In this document: in pieces, positions 27,001-35,296 of the stretch
Position numbering within the stretch: position 1 is the first letter of the stretch
How the letters are laid out: each line of letters begins with the position of its first letter
Source: Lachnospiraceae bacterium
Lineage (GTDB): Bacteria; Bacillota; Clostridia; Lachnospirales; Lachnospiraceae
DNA length: 64,000 bases
Direction: 5' to 3'
Assembly (NCBI GenBank): GCA_017470935.1
Contig: JAFUXG010000021.1
Coordinates: forward strand, 18,959-82,958
Program-made: the position numbers and the translations under genes
The notes under the pieces: generated by a model
What the model was told of the DNA's origin: nothing
The model's input: the letters and a program-made list of their open reading frames with translations, nothing else
The model's database searches: none

Positions 27001-28427
27001 CGCATCTTGTATTTTCAATGTTTAAAGTGGGGCTCATAGGATTTGGCGGAGGGAACGCATTAATACCGATTCTGGAACAGATTGCCGTGGATGAAGAAAA
27101 AATGGTATCTGAAGAAGCTTATGAAGAGGATGTAGTTGTGGCAAGCATCACGCCGGGTGCACTTCCAGTGGAGATTGCCGGAGGAATCGGGAGAAGATAT
27201 GTTGGAAATAAGGGACTTCTTTTAGGTGGAATGGCAATGGCGCTTCCCGGGGTAATTCTGACAATTTTGCTGTCATCTGTCATTACAGTTTTAAATGAAT
27301 CAGTATTATTACAGATCCGTTACATTGCGGTTGGAGTGACGGCGTTTATCTGCTGTCTGCTTACAGAATATATTGTAACATCAGTAAAATATTGTAAAGA
27401 AGGAAATGCATTAAAGTATGGAATTATGGTTTCTTTGCTCGTATTTATTCTTACTTGTGAAAAAAATATTTATAAAATCATGGGTATAGATATGAAACCT
27501 TTTTTTTCGCTGGCAACGATACATATTTTTATACTGGCATTCTTTTTGGTTTTATATATGGGAGATAAGGTATCCTGCATAAGGCTTTGTGTGGGCGGCA
27601 TAGTCTCTGTTGTGTATATTCTATGTATGGGAAATGCGGGACTGCATGATGCAGGATATGTACGCTTGGCTGTGACGACCTGTATGGTGCTTTTGTCGGT
27701 GTATGGATTTTACAATGCAAAAAGAGAGCATATCTCAATAGATAAAAGTATTGTTTTTAGGACAGGCATGGAAATTGGATGGATTGCACTATTTACTATT
27801 ATATTTGTTGTTGCCGCACTCTATGTTACTAAAAATACTGTACGATATATAGGAAACGGTTTTCTTTCTTCTGTAATGTCATTTGGAGGTGGAGACGCAT
27901 ATCTTACGCTGGCAGATGGATTGTTTGTACATACGGAACTGATATCAGAGGAAGACTTCTATAATTATCTGGTTCCGATTGTGAACATTCTTCCCGGGTC
28001 TATTCTATGTAAAACCTTGAGTGGAATGGGATATTTTATTGGATTTTCTGTACATGGGAAGGTGTGGGAAGGTGTGATTGTTGCTATTGCAGGTTTTTTC
28101 GTATCTCTTCTTGCTTCCTGTGGAATATTTGACCTGATTGGATGTTTTTACAGTGTTATTCGAGAATTGTACATTATTAGGGAAATCCGAAAGTGGATAC
28201 GTCCTATTGTAGCGGGGCTTATGATAACAGTCCTACTTTCTCTTGTGTGGCAAAATATTAAGCTTGGAAACGAGGGTGCACTTGGCAAAGGACCGGTGTT
28301 ACTTATGCTGGTAATTTATGTAGCTGATTTATTTATGATATATAAGGTAAAAATGAAGAATGGCAGTATAGTTTTTCTATCGGCAATAATGTCCTTTATT
28401 GTATGTAATCTTATGATGGGAGGATAA
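26988..28427 (+). CDS. ChrA (chromate transporter) family membrane protein, candidate sulfate importer
   Basis: Polytopic membrane protein of 479 residues, two homologous halves. The ChrA signature occurs in each: GLIGFGGGNALIPILEQ with ASITPGALPVEIA in the first, SFGGGDAYLTLADG with VNILPGSILCKTLSG in the second, each followed by hydrophobic helices. The family is named for chromate efflux, but chromate and sulfate are structural analogues. The gene lies between cysNC (13-base overlap with ATG 26988, GGAG 5 bases before it) and the cysQ-like gene (5-base gap), which makes a role in sulfate movement likely. Direction and substrate are inference. Confidence 0.8.
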   Translation: MEKITHLVFSMFKVGLIGFGGGNALIPILEQIAVDEEKMVSEEAYEEDVVVASITPGALPVEIAGGIGRRYVGNKGLLLGGMAMALPGVILTILLSSVITVLNESVLLQIRYIAVGVTAFICCLLTEYIVTSVKYCKEGNALKYGIMVSLLVFILTCEKNIYKIMGIDMKPFFSLATIHIFILAFFLVLYMGDKVSCIRLCVGGIVSVVYILCMGNAGLHDAGYVRLAVTTCMVLLSVYGFYNAKREHISIDKSIVFRTGMEIGWIALFTIIFVVAALYVTKNTVRYIGNGFLSSVMSFGGGDAYLTLADGLFVHTELISEEDFYNYLVPIVNILPGSILCKTLSGMGYFIGFSVHGKVWEGVIVAIAGFFVSLLASCGIFDLIGCFYSVIRELYIIREIRKWIRPIVAGLMITVLLSLVWQNIKLGNEGALGKGPVLLMLVIYVADLFMIYKVKMKNGSIVFLSAIMSFIVCNLMMGG

Positions 28428-28432
28428 GGAGC

Positions 28433-29212
28433 GTGTGGGATAAAGAATTAGAAATTTCTAAAGAGCTGGCTGTTAAGGCGGGTATAGAAATTATGGATGT
28501 GTATAATAATTGTGATGATATGGAAATTACTTATAAGGATGGTGATATGCCACTTACAATAGCGGATAAAAGAGCGAATCGAGTGATTATAGATGGGTTG
28601 AGGAAAGTGTTTTCTGATTATGCAGTTCTGTCAGAGGAGGAGAAGGATAATATGGATCGACTTATGAATGACTATTGCTTTGTAGTGGATCCATTGGATG
28701 GAACAAAGGAGTTTATTAATAGAAATGGACAATTTACTGTAAATATAGCATTGGCATATAAACACAAATCTGTTATGGGGGTGATTTATGTTCCTGCATC
28801 GGGAGAACTTTACTATGCCACTGAAGGAGACGGGGCATATATAGTACATAGGGGTGGACAAGCAAAAAAACTATGCGTTTCAGATATTAAAGACAGATCA
28901 AAAATTCGTGTAGTCATGAGCAGATCTCATGGGTGCAGAGAGATGGAAGAATTAATTAAAAAGCATCATCTGAAAAACCTGATTAGTATTGGAAGTTCGT
29001 TAAAGGGATGTATGATAGCTTCTGGTGAGGCAGAAGTGTACTATCGTTTTAATCCAACGATGGAGTGGGATACGGCGGCGATGCAATGCATTGTGGAAGA
29101 AGCAGGAGGAATTTTTCGACAGATGGATGATACAGATATGTGCTATAACAGAGAAACTTCCTTGAATGAGAAGGGTTTTTATGTGCTGAATGCATTATAC
29201 AATAAGTTGTAG
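28433..29212 (+). CDS. cysQ: 3'(2'),5'-bisphosphate nucleotidase (CysQ-like)
   Basis: Inositol-monophosphatase-superfamily enzyme of 259 residues. Metal-binding motifs: LSEEEKD (Glu), VVDPLDGTKEFI (the DPLDGT signature with the KEF of CysQ), and MEWDTAAMQCIVEEAGG. CysQ hydrolyses 3'-phosphoadenosine 5'-phosphate, the inhibitory by-product of sulfotransferases, to AMP. The start is GTG 28433 behind GGAGGA (8 bases). As last gene of the cysD-cysNC-chrA set it completes a PAPS production-and-recycling unit. Confidence 0.9.
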   Translation: MWDKELEISKELAVKAGIEIMDVYNNCDDMEITYKDGDMPLTIADKRANRVIIDGLRKVFSDYAVLSEEEKDNMDRLMNDYCFVVDPLDGTKEFINRNGQFTVNIALAYKHKSVMGVIYVPASGELYYATEGDGAYIVHRGGQAKKLCVSDIKDRSKIRVVMSRSHGCREMEELIKKHHLKNLISIGSSLKGCMIASGEAEVYYRFNPTMEWDTAAMQCIVEEAGGIFRQMDDTDMCYNRETSLNEKGFYVLNALYNKL

Positions 29213-29246
29213 AAGAAAACATTGTTTTGTAAGGAGTGTGATTTGT

Positions 29247-30338
29247 ATGAACCTTGCAATTTTCGGTGCCCAAGGCTATGCCCTTGGAGCCTACGAAGCA
29301 CTTAAAGCTTTATATCCAAAGCGCGTGATTCCATGCTTTCTTGTATCTGCCATGGGAAATAACGCACCGATGCTTGGAAATATTCCGGTAAGAGAGCTTG
29401 CATCCTTTTCTGATGGCATGAGTGCCGGAGACAAACGGGATGTGCAGGTGTTAATCGCCACGCCGGAGAATGTGCAGCCGGAGATAGAGGAAACTTTGGA
29501 AAATTACGGATTCCGAAATTATCGGCGGCTTGATTCGGAGCGTTGGGATGAACTGATGAAGATGTTTCACATTAAGCTGGGGAGATTTCTTCCGTTGTCT
29601 GCGCTTCCTGTGGGATATAACAATCCATTTATCCGTATATACATGGCGAAATCCCATAAAGACAGACCGTTAAAGCATCATGGTTCACTTCCTGAATATA
29701 TATATCCGATACAGGTAGGAGCAGGTAATTGTGATATCAGGATAGCGGATATAGCAGATGATAGGGGTGACAATATATCAAAGAAGAATGTCAATTATTC
29801 CGAACTTACCGGACTCTATTGGATATGGAAGAACAAGCTTTGCAACAGTGGGGCACCAGAGGGGGAGAATGGACAGTATTATGGTCTTGTTCAGTATCGA
29901 AGATTGTTTGATTTTTCAAATGATGATCTGCTCCGTCTTGTGGACAATGATGTGGATGTGGTGCTGCCGTATCCCATGCCCTATGATCCGGATATACATG
30001 AACATCATAAGAGGTATCTGAAAGAGGCTGACTGGAATGCCTTGCTTACTGCACTTTCGGAGCTGCAGCCGGAATATGCCGATTATTTTCCTGAAGTGTT
30101 GGAACAACAATATCTCTACAACTATAATGTGATTCTTGCAAAGAAGTCTGTTTTAAGGGATTACTGTGAATGGCTGTTTCCGATATTAGAGCGTACGGAG
30201 GAGCTGTCTATTCCGAAGGGAAGTGATAGGGCAGACCGTTATATTGGATACATGGGAGAAACATTAGAGACACTATATTTTATGAAGAATAAGGACAGGT
30301 TAGAGATAGTACATACGGAATGCAAGCTATTCACGTAA
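29247..30338 (+). CDS. DUF4422 glycosyltransferase with N-terminal Rossmann-like module
   Basis: Protein of 363 residues. The N-terminal 100 residues form a variant of the module seen elsewhere in this locus (LAIFGAQGYALGAYEAL, NIPVRELA, VLIATPENVQP). The rest is DUF4422, a putative GT-A-like glycosyltransferase domain: IRIYMAKSHKDRPL, PIQVGAGN, YSELTGLYWIWKN, YGLVQYRRLF, VVLPYPMP and YNYNVILAKKSVL. The FGAQGY N-terminus is the same one kept in the remnant at 23941, so the sulfate genes are flanked by two copies of this gene. AAGGAG stands 10 bases before ATG 29247. Donor unknown; UDP-galactofuranose from the next gene is a candidate. Confidence 0.8.
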   Translation: MNLAIFGAQGYALGAYEALKALYPKRVIPCFLVSAMGNNAPMLGNIPVRELASFSDGMSAGDKRDVQVLIATPENVQPEIEETLENYGFRNYRRLDSERWDELMKMFHIKLGRFLPLSALPVGYNNPFIRIYMAKSHKDRPLKHHGSLPEYIYPIQVGAGNCDIRIADIADDRGDNISKKNVNYSELTGLYWIWKNKLCNSGAPEGENGQYYGLVQYRRLFDFSNDDLLRLVDNDVDVVLPYPMPYDPDIHEHHKRYLKEADWNALLTALSELQPEYADYFPEVLEQQYLYNYNVILAKKSVLRDYCEWLFPILERTEELSIPKGSDRADRYIGYMGETLETLYFMKNKDRLEIVHTECKLFT

Positions 30339-30421
30339 TAATGTATTATAACATGATGCGAGAGTTTCTTACATGTTGTGATGCTTTGCAATACCGGTAA
30401 TGATAAATGAGGCTTAAAACA

Positions 30422-31546
30422 ATGAAACACTACGATTATCTAATAGTAGGGGCAGGGCTGTATGGTTCGGTATTTGCCCATGAGGCTAACAGGATAGGGA
30501 AGAAGGTTCTTGTTATTGATCGGAGAGATCATATTGCAGGAAACATTTATACAGAGGACATGGATGGTATTCATGTTCATAAGTATGGGGCACATATCTT
30601 TCATACCAACAATAAAAAAGTGTGGGATTACCTGAATCAGTTTGCAGAATTTAACAGATATACCAACAGTCCTGTTGCAAACTACAAGGGTGAACTTTAT
30701 TCACTGCCTTTCAATATGTACACATTTAACCGTATGTGGGGAGTTGTAACACCGGAAGAAGCGGTGAAAAAGATTGATGAACAAAGAAAAGAGGCAGGCA
30801 TTACTGAACCAAAAAATCTTGAAGAACAGGCAATCTCACTGGTTGGGAAAGATATATATGAGAAGCTTGTGAAGGGATATACGGAGAAGCAGTGGGGGAG
30901 AGCCTGTAAGGAGCTTCCTGCATTTATCATTAAAAGACTTCCTGTGAGGTTCACCTTTGACAACAACTATTTTAATGCAAAGTATCAGGGTATTCCTGTT
31001 GGTGGTTATACGTCAATGGTTGCAAAGATGCTTAAAGGAATCGAGGTAAGGCTTGGAATGGATTATCTTGTTGACAGAGAGAAATGGAATGGCTTAGCTG
31101 ACAGGGTTATTTATACCGGTGCAATTGATGAGTATTTTGAAGGCAAATTAGGACGTTTGGAATATAGAACAGTTAGTTTTGAAACTGAAAAGCTTGATAT
31201 AGACAATTATCAGGGAAACGCTGTAGTCAATTATACAGATGGGGAAACACCATGGACCAGGATTATTGAGCATAAATGGTTTGAGTTTGGTAAGGATGCG
31301 TATGGGAATAATATCCCGGGAACAGTGGTCAGTCGTGAATACAGCAAAGAGTGGATTGCAGGAGATGAGCCTTATTATCCGGTAAATGATGAAAAGAATA
31401 GCGAATTATATATAAGGTATAAGGAACTCGCTGATAGGGAAGGGAATGTGATATTTGGCGGCAGGCTTGGCGAGTATAGATATTATGATATGGATACGGT
31501 TGTGGAGGCGGCACTTCATGAGAGTAAAATATTGCTTGGAATATAA
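30422..31546 (+). CDS. glf: UDP-galactopyranose mutase
   Basis: FAD-dependent mutase of 374 residues that interconverts UDP-galactopyranose and UDP-galactofuranose. YDYLIVGAGLYGSVFAHEA is the FAD loop; IAGNIYTEDMDGIHVHKYGAHIFHT and NRYTNSPVANYKGELYSLPFNM are strongly diagnostic of Glf, as are EKQWGRACKELP and the C-terminal GGRLGEYRYYDMD. The ATG at 30422 follows GAGG; an in-frame ATG at 30407 has no ribosome binding site. It is the last biosynthetic gene of the locus and implies galactofuranose in the glycan. Confidence 0.96.
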   Translation: MKHYDYLIVGAGLYGSVFAHEANRIGKKVLVIDRRDHIAGNIYTEDMDGIHVHKYGAHIFHTNNKKVWDYLNQFAEFNRYTNSPVANYKGELYSLPFNMYTFNRMWGVVTPEEAVKKIDEQRKEAGITEPKNLEEQAISLVGKDIYEKLVKGYTEKQWGRACKELPAFIIKRLPVRFTFDNNYFNAKYQGIPVGGYTSMVAKMLKGIEVRLGMDYLVDREKWNGLADRVIYTGAIDEYFEGKLGRLEYRTVSFETEKLDIDNYQGNAVVNYTDGETPWTRIIEHKWFEFGKDAYGNNIPGTVVSREYSKEWIAGDEPYYPVNDEKNSELYIRYKELADREGNVIFGGRLGEYRYYDMDTVVEAALHESKILLGI

Positions 31547-31588
31547 GCGGGTAAGCCATAGCTTTGAAGGATATAACGAGGTGAAATC

Positions 31589-32764
31589 ATGCAAAAATCA
31601 GATAAAGACATACATAAAACAAACAACACTACTGATATGCTGGAAAGAGCCTTAAGCGATGTGGCAGAGCATTGGATAGAAGAGAAGAAGGGAACGGTTG
31701 CGGAAAGCTCCGTCGACCGTTATTGTATGCTTCTTGAATGCTATATACTTCCCAATATGGGGAGCATGATTGTAAAGGATATTACAGAGCATGAGATAGA
31801 AGAGCTGCTTAAAAATCTTTCAAAGGATAGTCCGAAGGGGATGAATGTGATCTCTGGAAGTACGGTGATGTCAGTAAGATCAGCTATCAGGTCAATTATC
31901 ATTTACGCAAGAAAATGCTCTGAGCCATCTGTGGAGCAGACAGAGGGTAGTAGGACGATTTCTGTTCCTTTGAATACAGACGAGATAACCAAGGTGTGTG
32001 TTGCGGCAAAGCATAACTGTTCGCCGGATATGCTTGCTGTATTGTTATCTTTATATTGTGGACTTAAGACAGGAGAGCTTGCGGCGCTCAATTGTGATGA
32101 CATCAATCCTATAACAAGACAGATACACGTACATAACACAATGGTAAGAGTGAAGAACAGGGATAAGGAATCTAATAAAAAAACAGAATTAAAGGTGATT
32201 GAAATATCCAGAAAGACACAGATACGCACAGTCGGATATCCGGAAGAATTAGACGATTACATTAAGAAGTTCTACGTGGAGGGAAAAATGCTTTTGCGGC
32301 AGGGTGATGGTCTTTTTATGGATCAGCGTACACTTCAGAATCATGTGGAACAGATATTCCAATTGTATAAGCTTAAGAATATTACATTCAGGAGGCTCGC
32401 GGCTACGTATCAGGCGGGAATGGCAGATAGGAAGATTCTTCGTGACATATTCACTTCAAATGCCAGAAAACGCCCATATGATCATGAGTTTGATCCTAAG
32501 TGGCTGCTTCGTGAAATGACAAATGATCTGGCTTCTCTGAGGCTGTTGGTGGGACTCTCCAAAGAAGATATATCAGATGTTACAGGAATCCCTGTTGCGG
32601 AATATAAGCAGTTAGAAAGCGGGAGTGAGCAGATGAAGTGGGATCAGTTCATGGCAATATTGTTTTTTTATAAATACAATGAGAAAACGGCTCGGATCAT
32701 TGACCAATTAGGGTTATATCCGGAGGCTTTGCAGGAGCAGATAAAATTAGAAAGCGCAGGATAA
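31589..32764 (+). CDS. tyrosine-recombinase-like protein lacking catalytic residues, fused to an HTH-like domain
   Basis: Protein of 391 residues. Residues 20-115 resemble the core-binding domain of phage integrases; 125-300 the catalytic domain (LLSLYCGLKTGELAALNCDDI). Key residues are missing: the first Arg is Lys160, the His of the HxxR box is Ile265 (Arg268 is kept), and no LGH motif exists; Tyr297 may sit at the nucleophile position. Residues 310-391 form an extra helical domain resembling an HTH (VGLSKEDISDVTGIPVAEYK, GSEQMKW). It is probably a DNA-binding, recombination-inactive protein, perhaps a regulator of the glycan locus just upstream. GAGGTGAAATC precedes the ATG. Confidence 0.6.
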   Translation: MQKSDKDIHKTNNTTDMLERALSDVAEHWIEEKKGTVAESSVDRYCMLLECYILPNMGSMIVKDITEHEIEELLKNLSKDSPKGMNVISGSTVMSVRSAIRSIIIYARKCSEPSVEQTEGSRTISVPLNTDEITKVCVAAKHNCSPDMLAVLLSLYCGLKTGELAALNCDDINPITRQIHVHNTMVRVKNRDKESNKKTELKVIEISRKTQIRTVGYPEELDDYIKKFYVEGKMLLRQGDGLFMDQRTLQNHVEQIFQLYKLKNITFRRLAATYQAGMADRKILRDIFTSNARKRPYDHEFDPKWLLREMTNDLASLRLLVGLSKEDISDVTGIPVAEYKQLESGSEQMKWDQFMAILFFYKYNEKTARIIDQLGLYPEALQEQIKLESAG

Positions 32765-32768
32765 ATGT

Positions 32769-33101
32769 ATGGAAGAAATGAACCGGGTAGATAAAGAGGC
32801 TTTGATAGGGAAGCTTACAGATAATCTGGAAGAGCTGCTTAAAGAAAATGGATTGGATATAGAAGCATTGGGGAAAATGGCTGGCATTGAGGTGTCCCGC
32901 ATAAATAGGATTGTATCTGGAAGTGTTAAGATGAAATGGAGTGAATATTTATCGATTGTTTTTGTGCTTTGGAGCAGTGCGGAAGGAAAGAAGATATTGG
33001 AGAATTATGGTTTGTTTCCATCGGAGCTTCGGGAAGCGTTTTCTGTTGACAGAAATGAGCACGCCCCGGATACAGGCGTAATTCATGCTATTACAGTGTA
33101 G
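32769..33101 (+). CDS. small HTH-like protein, paralog of the preceding C-terminal domain
   Basis: Protein of 110 residues. Residues 20-80 (LEELLKENGLDIEALGKMAGIEVSRINRIVSGSVKMKW) read as an XRE-like helix-turn-helix and match the C-terminal domain of the preceding gene around the shared GS...MKW...Y/F signature and the closing LYPEAL/LFPSEL segment. It starts 4 bases after that gene, so both are co-transcribed. It probably binds DNA and may pair with the larger protein. Target unknown. Confidence 0.55.
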   Translation: MEEMNRVDKEALIGKLTDNLEELLKENGLDIEALGKMAGIEVSRINRIVSGSVKMKWSEYLSIVFVLWSSAEGKKILENYGLFPSELREAFSVDRNEHAPDTGVIHAITV

Positions 33102-33120
33102 ATCAAGATTTATCAAAGTA

Positions 33121-35046
33121 TCAGGCATACTTCGAATAATCAAACCTCTCCACAAAGGTAAGGAACTCACCGGCAGGTACAGGCTTAGAGAAGTAGTAGC
33201 CCTGTATAAGGTTTGCTCCTGCATTTACAACCAGGTCTAACTGTTCCCTGTTCTCAACGCCCTCCTGAATTACGTTAAATCCAAGGCGGCGCATCATCTG
33301 GATAGTGTCAGTAAGAAGGATTCTGGAGTTCTCGTTCTTGTTTGCATCCCAGAGAAGTCCCTTGTCAGACTTGATGTTGGTAAAGTCCATGCTGATAATA
33401 TATGTGAGATTAGAATAGCCGGTGCCGTAGTCATCTAAGGAGAACTTAAAGCCCAGCTCCTTGAGTTCATCAATATTGGTTAATAAGGCGTGGGAGGTGC
33501 TTACTGAGCCGCTCTCAGTAATCTCCAGGTTGATCTGGTCCGGAGTGACGCCGTATTTGTCCATTGCTTCCTTGAATTGTTCGATCGTGTTACCGGCAAT
33601 AAGCTGATATATACTCAGGTTGACCTCAACGTAGGTGAGCCCCACCTTCTTGGTGCGCTCGTCGGCAAGAAAGGCACACACCTTCTCGAACACGGAAATT
33701 CCGATATCATTTATAAGACCATTCTGCTCTGCAATCTGAATGAATTCATCCGGAGGAATAAATCCGAGGGCAGGGTCAATAAGACGTACCAGTGCCTCGG
33801 CAGTCTCGATCTTCTTGGTCTTAGCATTCCATATAGGCTGATAATAAACCTTGAATTCATCCTCATCAATGGCACGTCTGAGGGCATGCTCAATGAGGGT
33901 TTTTCTTGTTATTGCCTCAAGATCCTTGCCCTTCATAACAACAACGCCACTGTGCTCAACATCGCTGTTCTGCTCTGTAAGCTCAAGAATAAGATCAGGG
34001 TCTGCAATCTCCTGGGGAATCAGGGCAGCGTGAATAACCGTGTTAAAATCAAGATGTACCCCATCAAAGACCCACCCGGAGGTAAACTGCTCTGCAATGA
34101 TATCCACCAGCATATCCATGTCGGTCTCACGCTCATAGAGATAAATGACTGCAAAGCTGTCGGGAGTTGTGCGGTACACGTTGACCCGCTTGTCTGTTGA
34201 GGATAGCCAGTCTGAGATCATGGAGAGCATTTCACTTGTTGCGTTGTAGTTAAGCATGCGCTGGTAGAAGCGCAGATTGGTGAGGGTTATTGATATAACT
34301 CCGTACCTGTGCCCGGTGCGCAGAAGACGGATTATCTCATTCATAAATGCCCGGCGGTTGTATACCTTTGTGGCATAATCAATGAATTCTGCATCATTTT
34401 CTATTGAGAGAATAATACCTAACAGGGACACAGATTCGGCAAAAAGCTCTACCTTGAATTCGGAATTGACAAGCTGGATCAGGATGCCCACCAATGTGAA
34501 GCTGAAGAAATACCACAGTGTAAAATTGGTGGTCTTGGTAACAGCGGTGCGGTATTTCACCATGAAATAGAGTGCCAGCACAAGATAAAATGCAGCTACG
34601 CCATATATGATAAACTCGTAAGGCCCTCTTACAAAGTTCTTGTTGCCGTTGTAATAGAACATCCAATTGGTAAAGGGATTGATGATGATGAGCACCTCTG
34701 CCACGATCATGGGTATAAGTATCGGAATGAAATCCCGTACACGCTTGTTAAGACCGATACCGTTGACCATCATAACGTAAAGGGCGTAAAGAGGTGCCAG
34801 TGTTATGTGAAATATGAAAAATGCCATCTGGGTACCATATTGGAGGGCGAAGATCCCGCCCCTGGCGATGGTTGTATTTTCAATGTAATTGCTTATGATA
34901 TCGGTAACTGCTGACAGGGAAATGTTGATCATAATAATCAGCAAAAGAACGCTCTGCACCTTCTGGAGCCTCTTGCTCATTAGAAAGTACACAGTACATG
35001 ATACAGATAATATTAAAGTACAAGTCAAAAATACCAGATCTGTCAT
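33121..35046 (-). CDS. membrane protein with degenerate GGDEF and intact EAL domain (c-di-GMP phosphodiesterase)
   Basis: Protein of 641 residues. About 7 membrane helices occupy residues 1-215. The GGDEF-like domain (about 220-370) has RTTPDSFAVI instead of GG(D/E)EF and should not make c-di-GMP. The EAL domain (about 380-635) keeps AEALVRL, NLSIYQL, LEITESGS, DDYGTGYSNL, QEGVEN and the C-terminal QGYYFSKP, so it is expected to hydrolyse c-di-GMP to pGpG. It points toward the HTH genes (20-base convergent gap). It probably senses a signal in the membrane and lowers c-di-GMP. Confidence 0.85.
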   Translation of the reverse strand: MTDLVFLTCTLILSVSCTVYFLMSKRLQKVQSVLLLIIMINISLSAVTDIISNYIENTTIARGGIFALQYGTQMAFFIFHITLAPLYALYVMMVNGIGLNKRVRDFIPILIPMIVAEVLIIINPFTNWMFYYNGNKNFVRGPYEFIIYGVAAFYLVLALYFMVKYRTAVTKTTNFTLWYFFSFTLVGILIQLVNSEFKVELFAESVSLLGIILSIENDAEFIDYATKVYNRRAFMNEIIRLLRTGHRYGVISITLTNLRFYQRMLNYNATSEMLSMISDWLSSTDKRVNVYRTTPDSFAVIYLYERETDMDMLVDIIAEQFTSGWVFDGVHLDFNTVIHAALIPQEIADPDLILELTEQNSDVEHSGVVVMKGKDLEAITRKTLIEHALRRAIDEDEFKVYYQPIWNAKTKKIETAEALVRLIDPALGFIPPDEFIQIAEQNGLINDIGISVFEKVCAFLADERTKKVGLTYVEVNLSIYQLIAGNTIEQFKEAMDKYGVTPDQINLEITESGSVSTSHALLTNIDELKELGFKFSLDDYGTGYSNLTYIISMDFTNIKSDKGLLWDANKNENSRILLTDTIQMMRRLGFNVIQEGVENREQLDLVVNAGANLIQGYYFSKPVPAGEFLTFVERFDYSKYA

Positions 35047-35296
35047 ATCAATACCCGCCGTAATAATAGTATAAATGCTGTATTCAATATATCAGTATTA
35101 AGAATACATTAAATGATACACCCAATAGCACAATGAATTATAACATAAATTCTAGGTGGATGGAATATGTTAGATTATGTTTTTGTTGGTTTTCTGCTAC
35201 TATATTATTTTTTCCCTGTTATAATAATATTCTTCTTTATTAAAAAAATAATCTGTTATATCCTCACAGTTTGTGTTATATTATAAGAATAATCAA

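Noticed and set aside
32949-33224. minus-strand frame of 91 codons over the end of the HTH gene
   Set aside because: Antisense overlap with two better-supported genes and no protein family resemblance.
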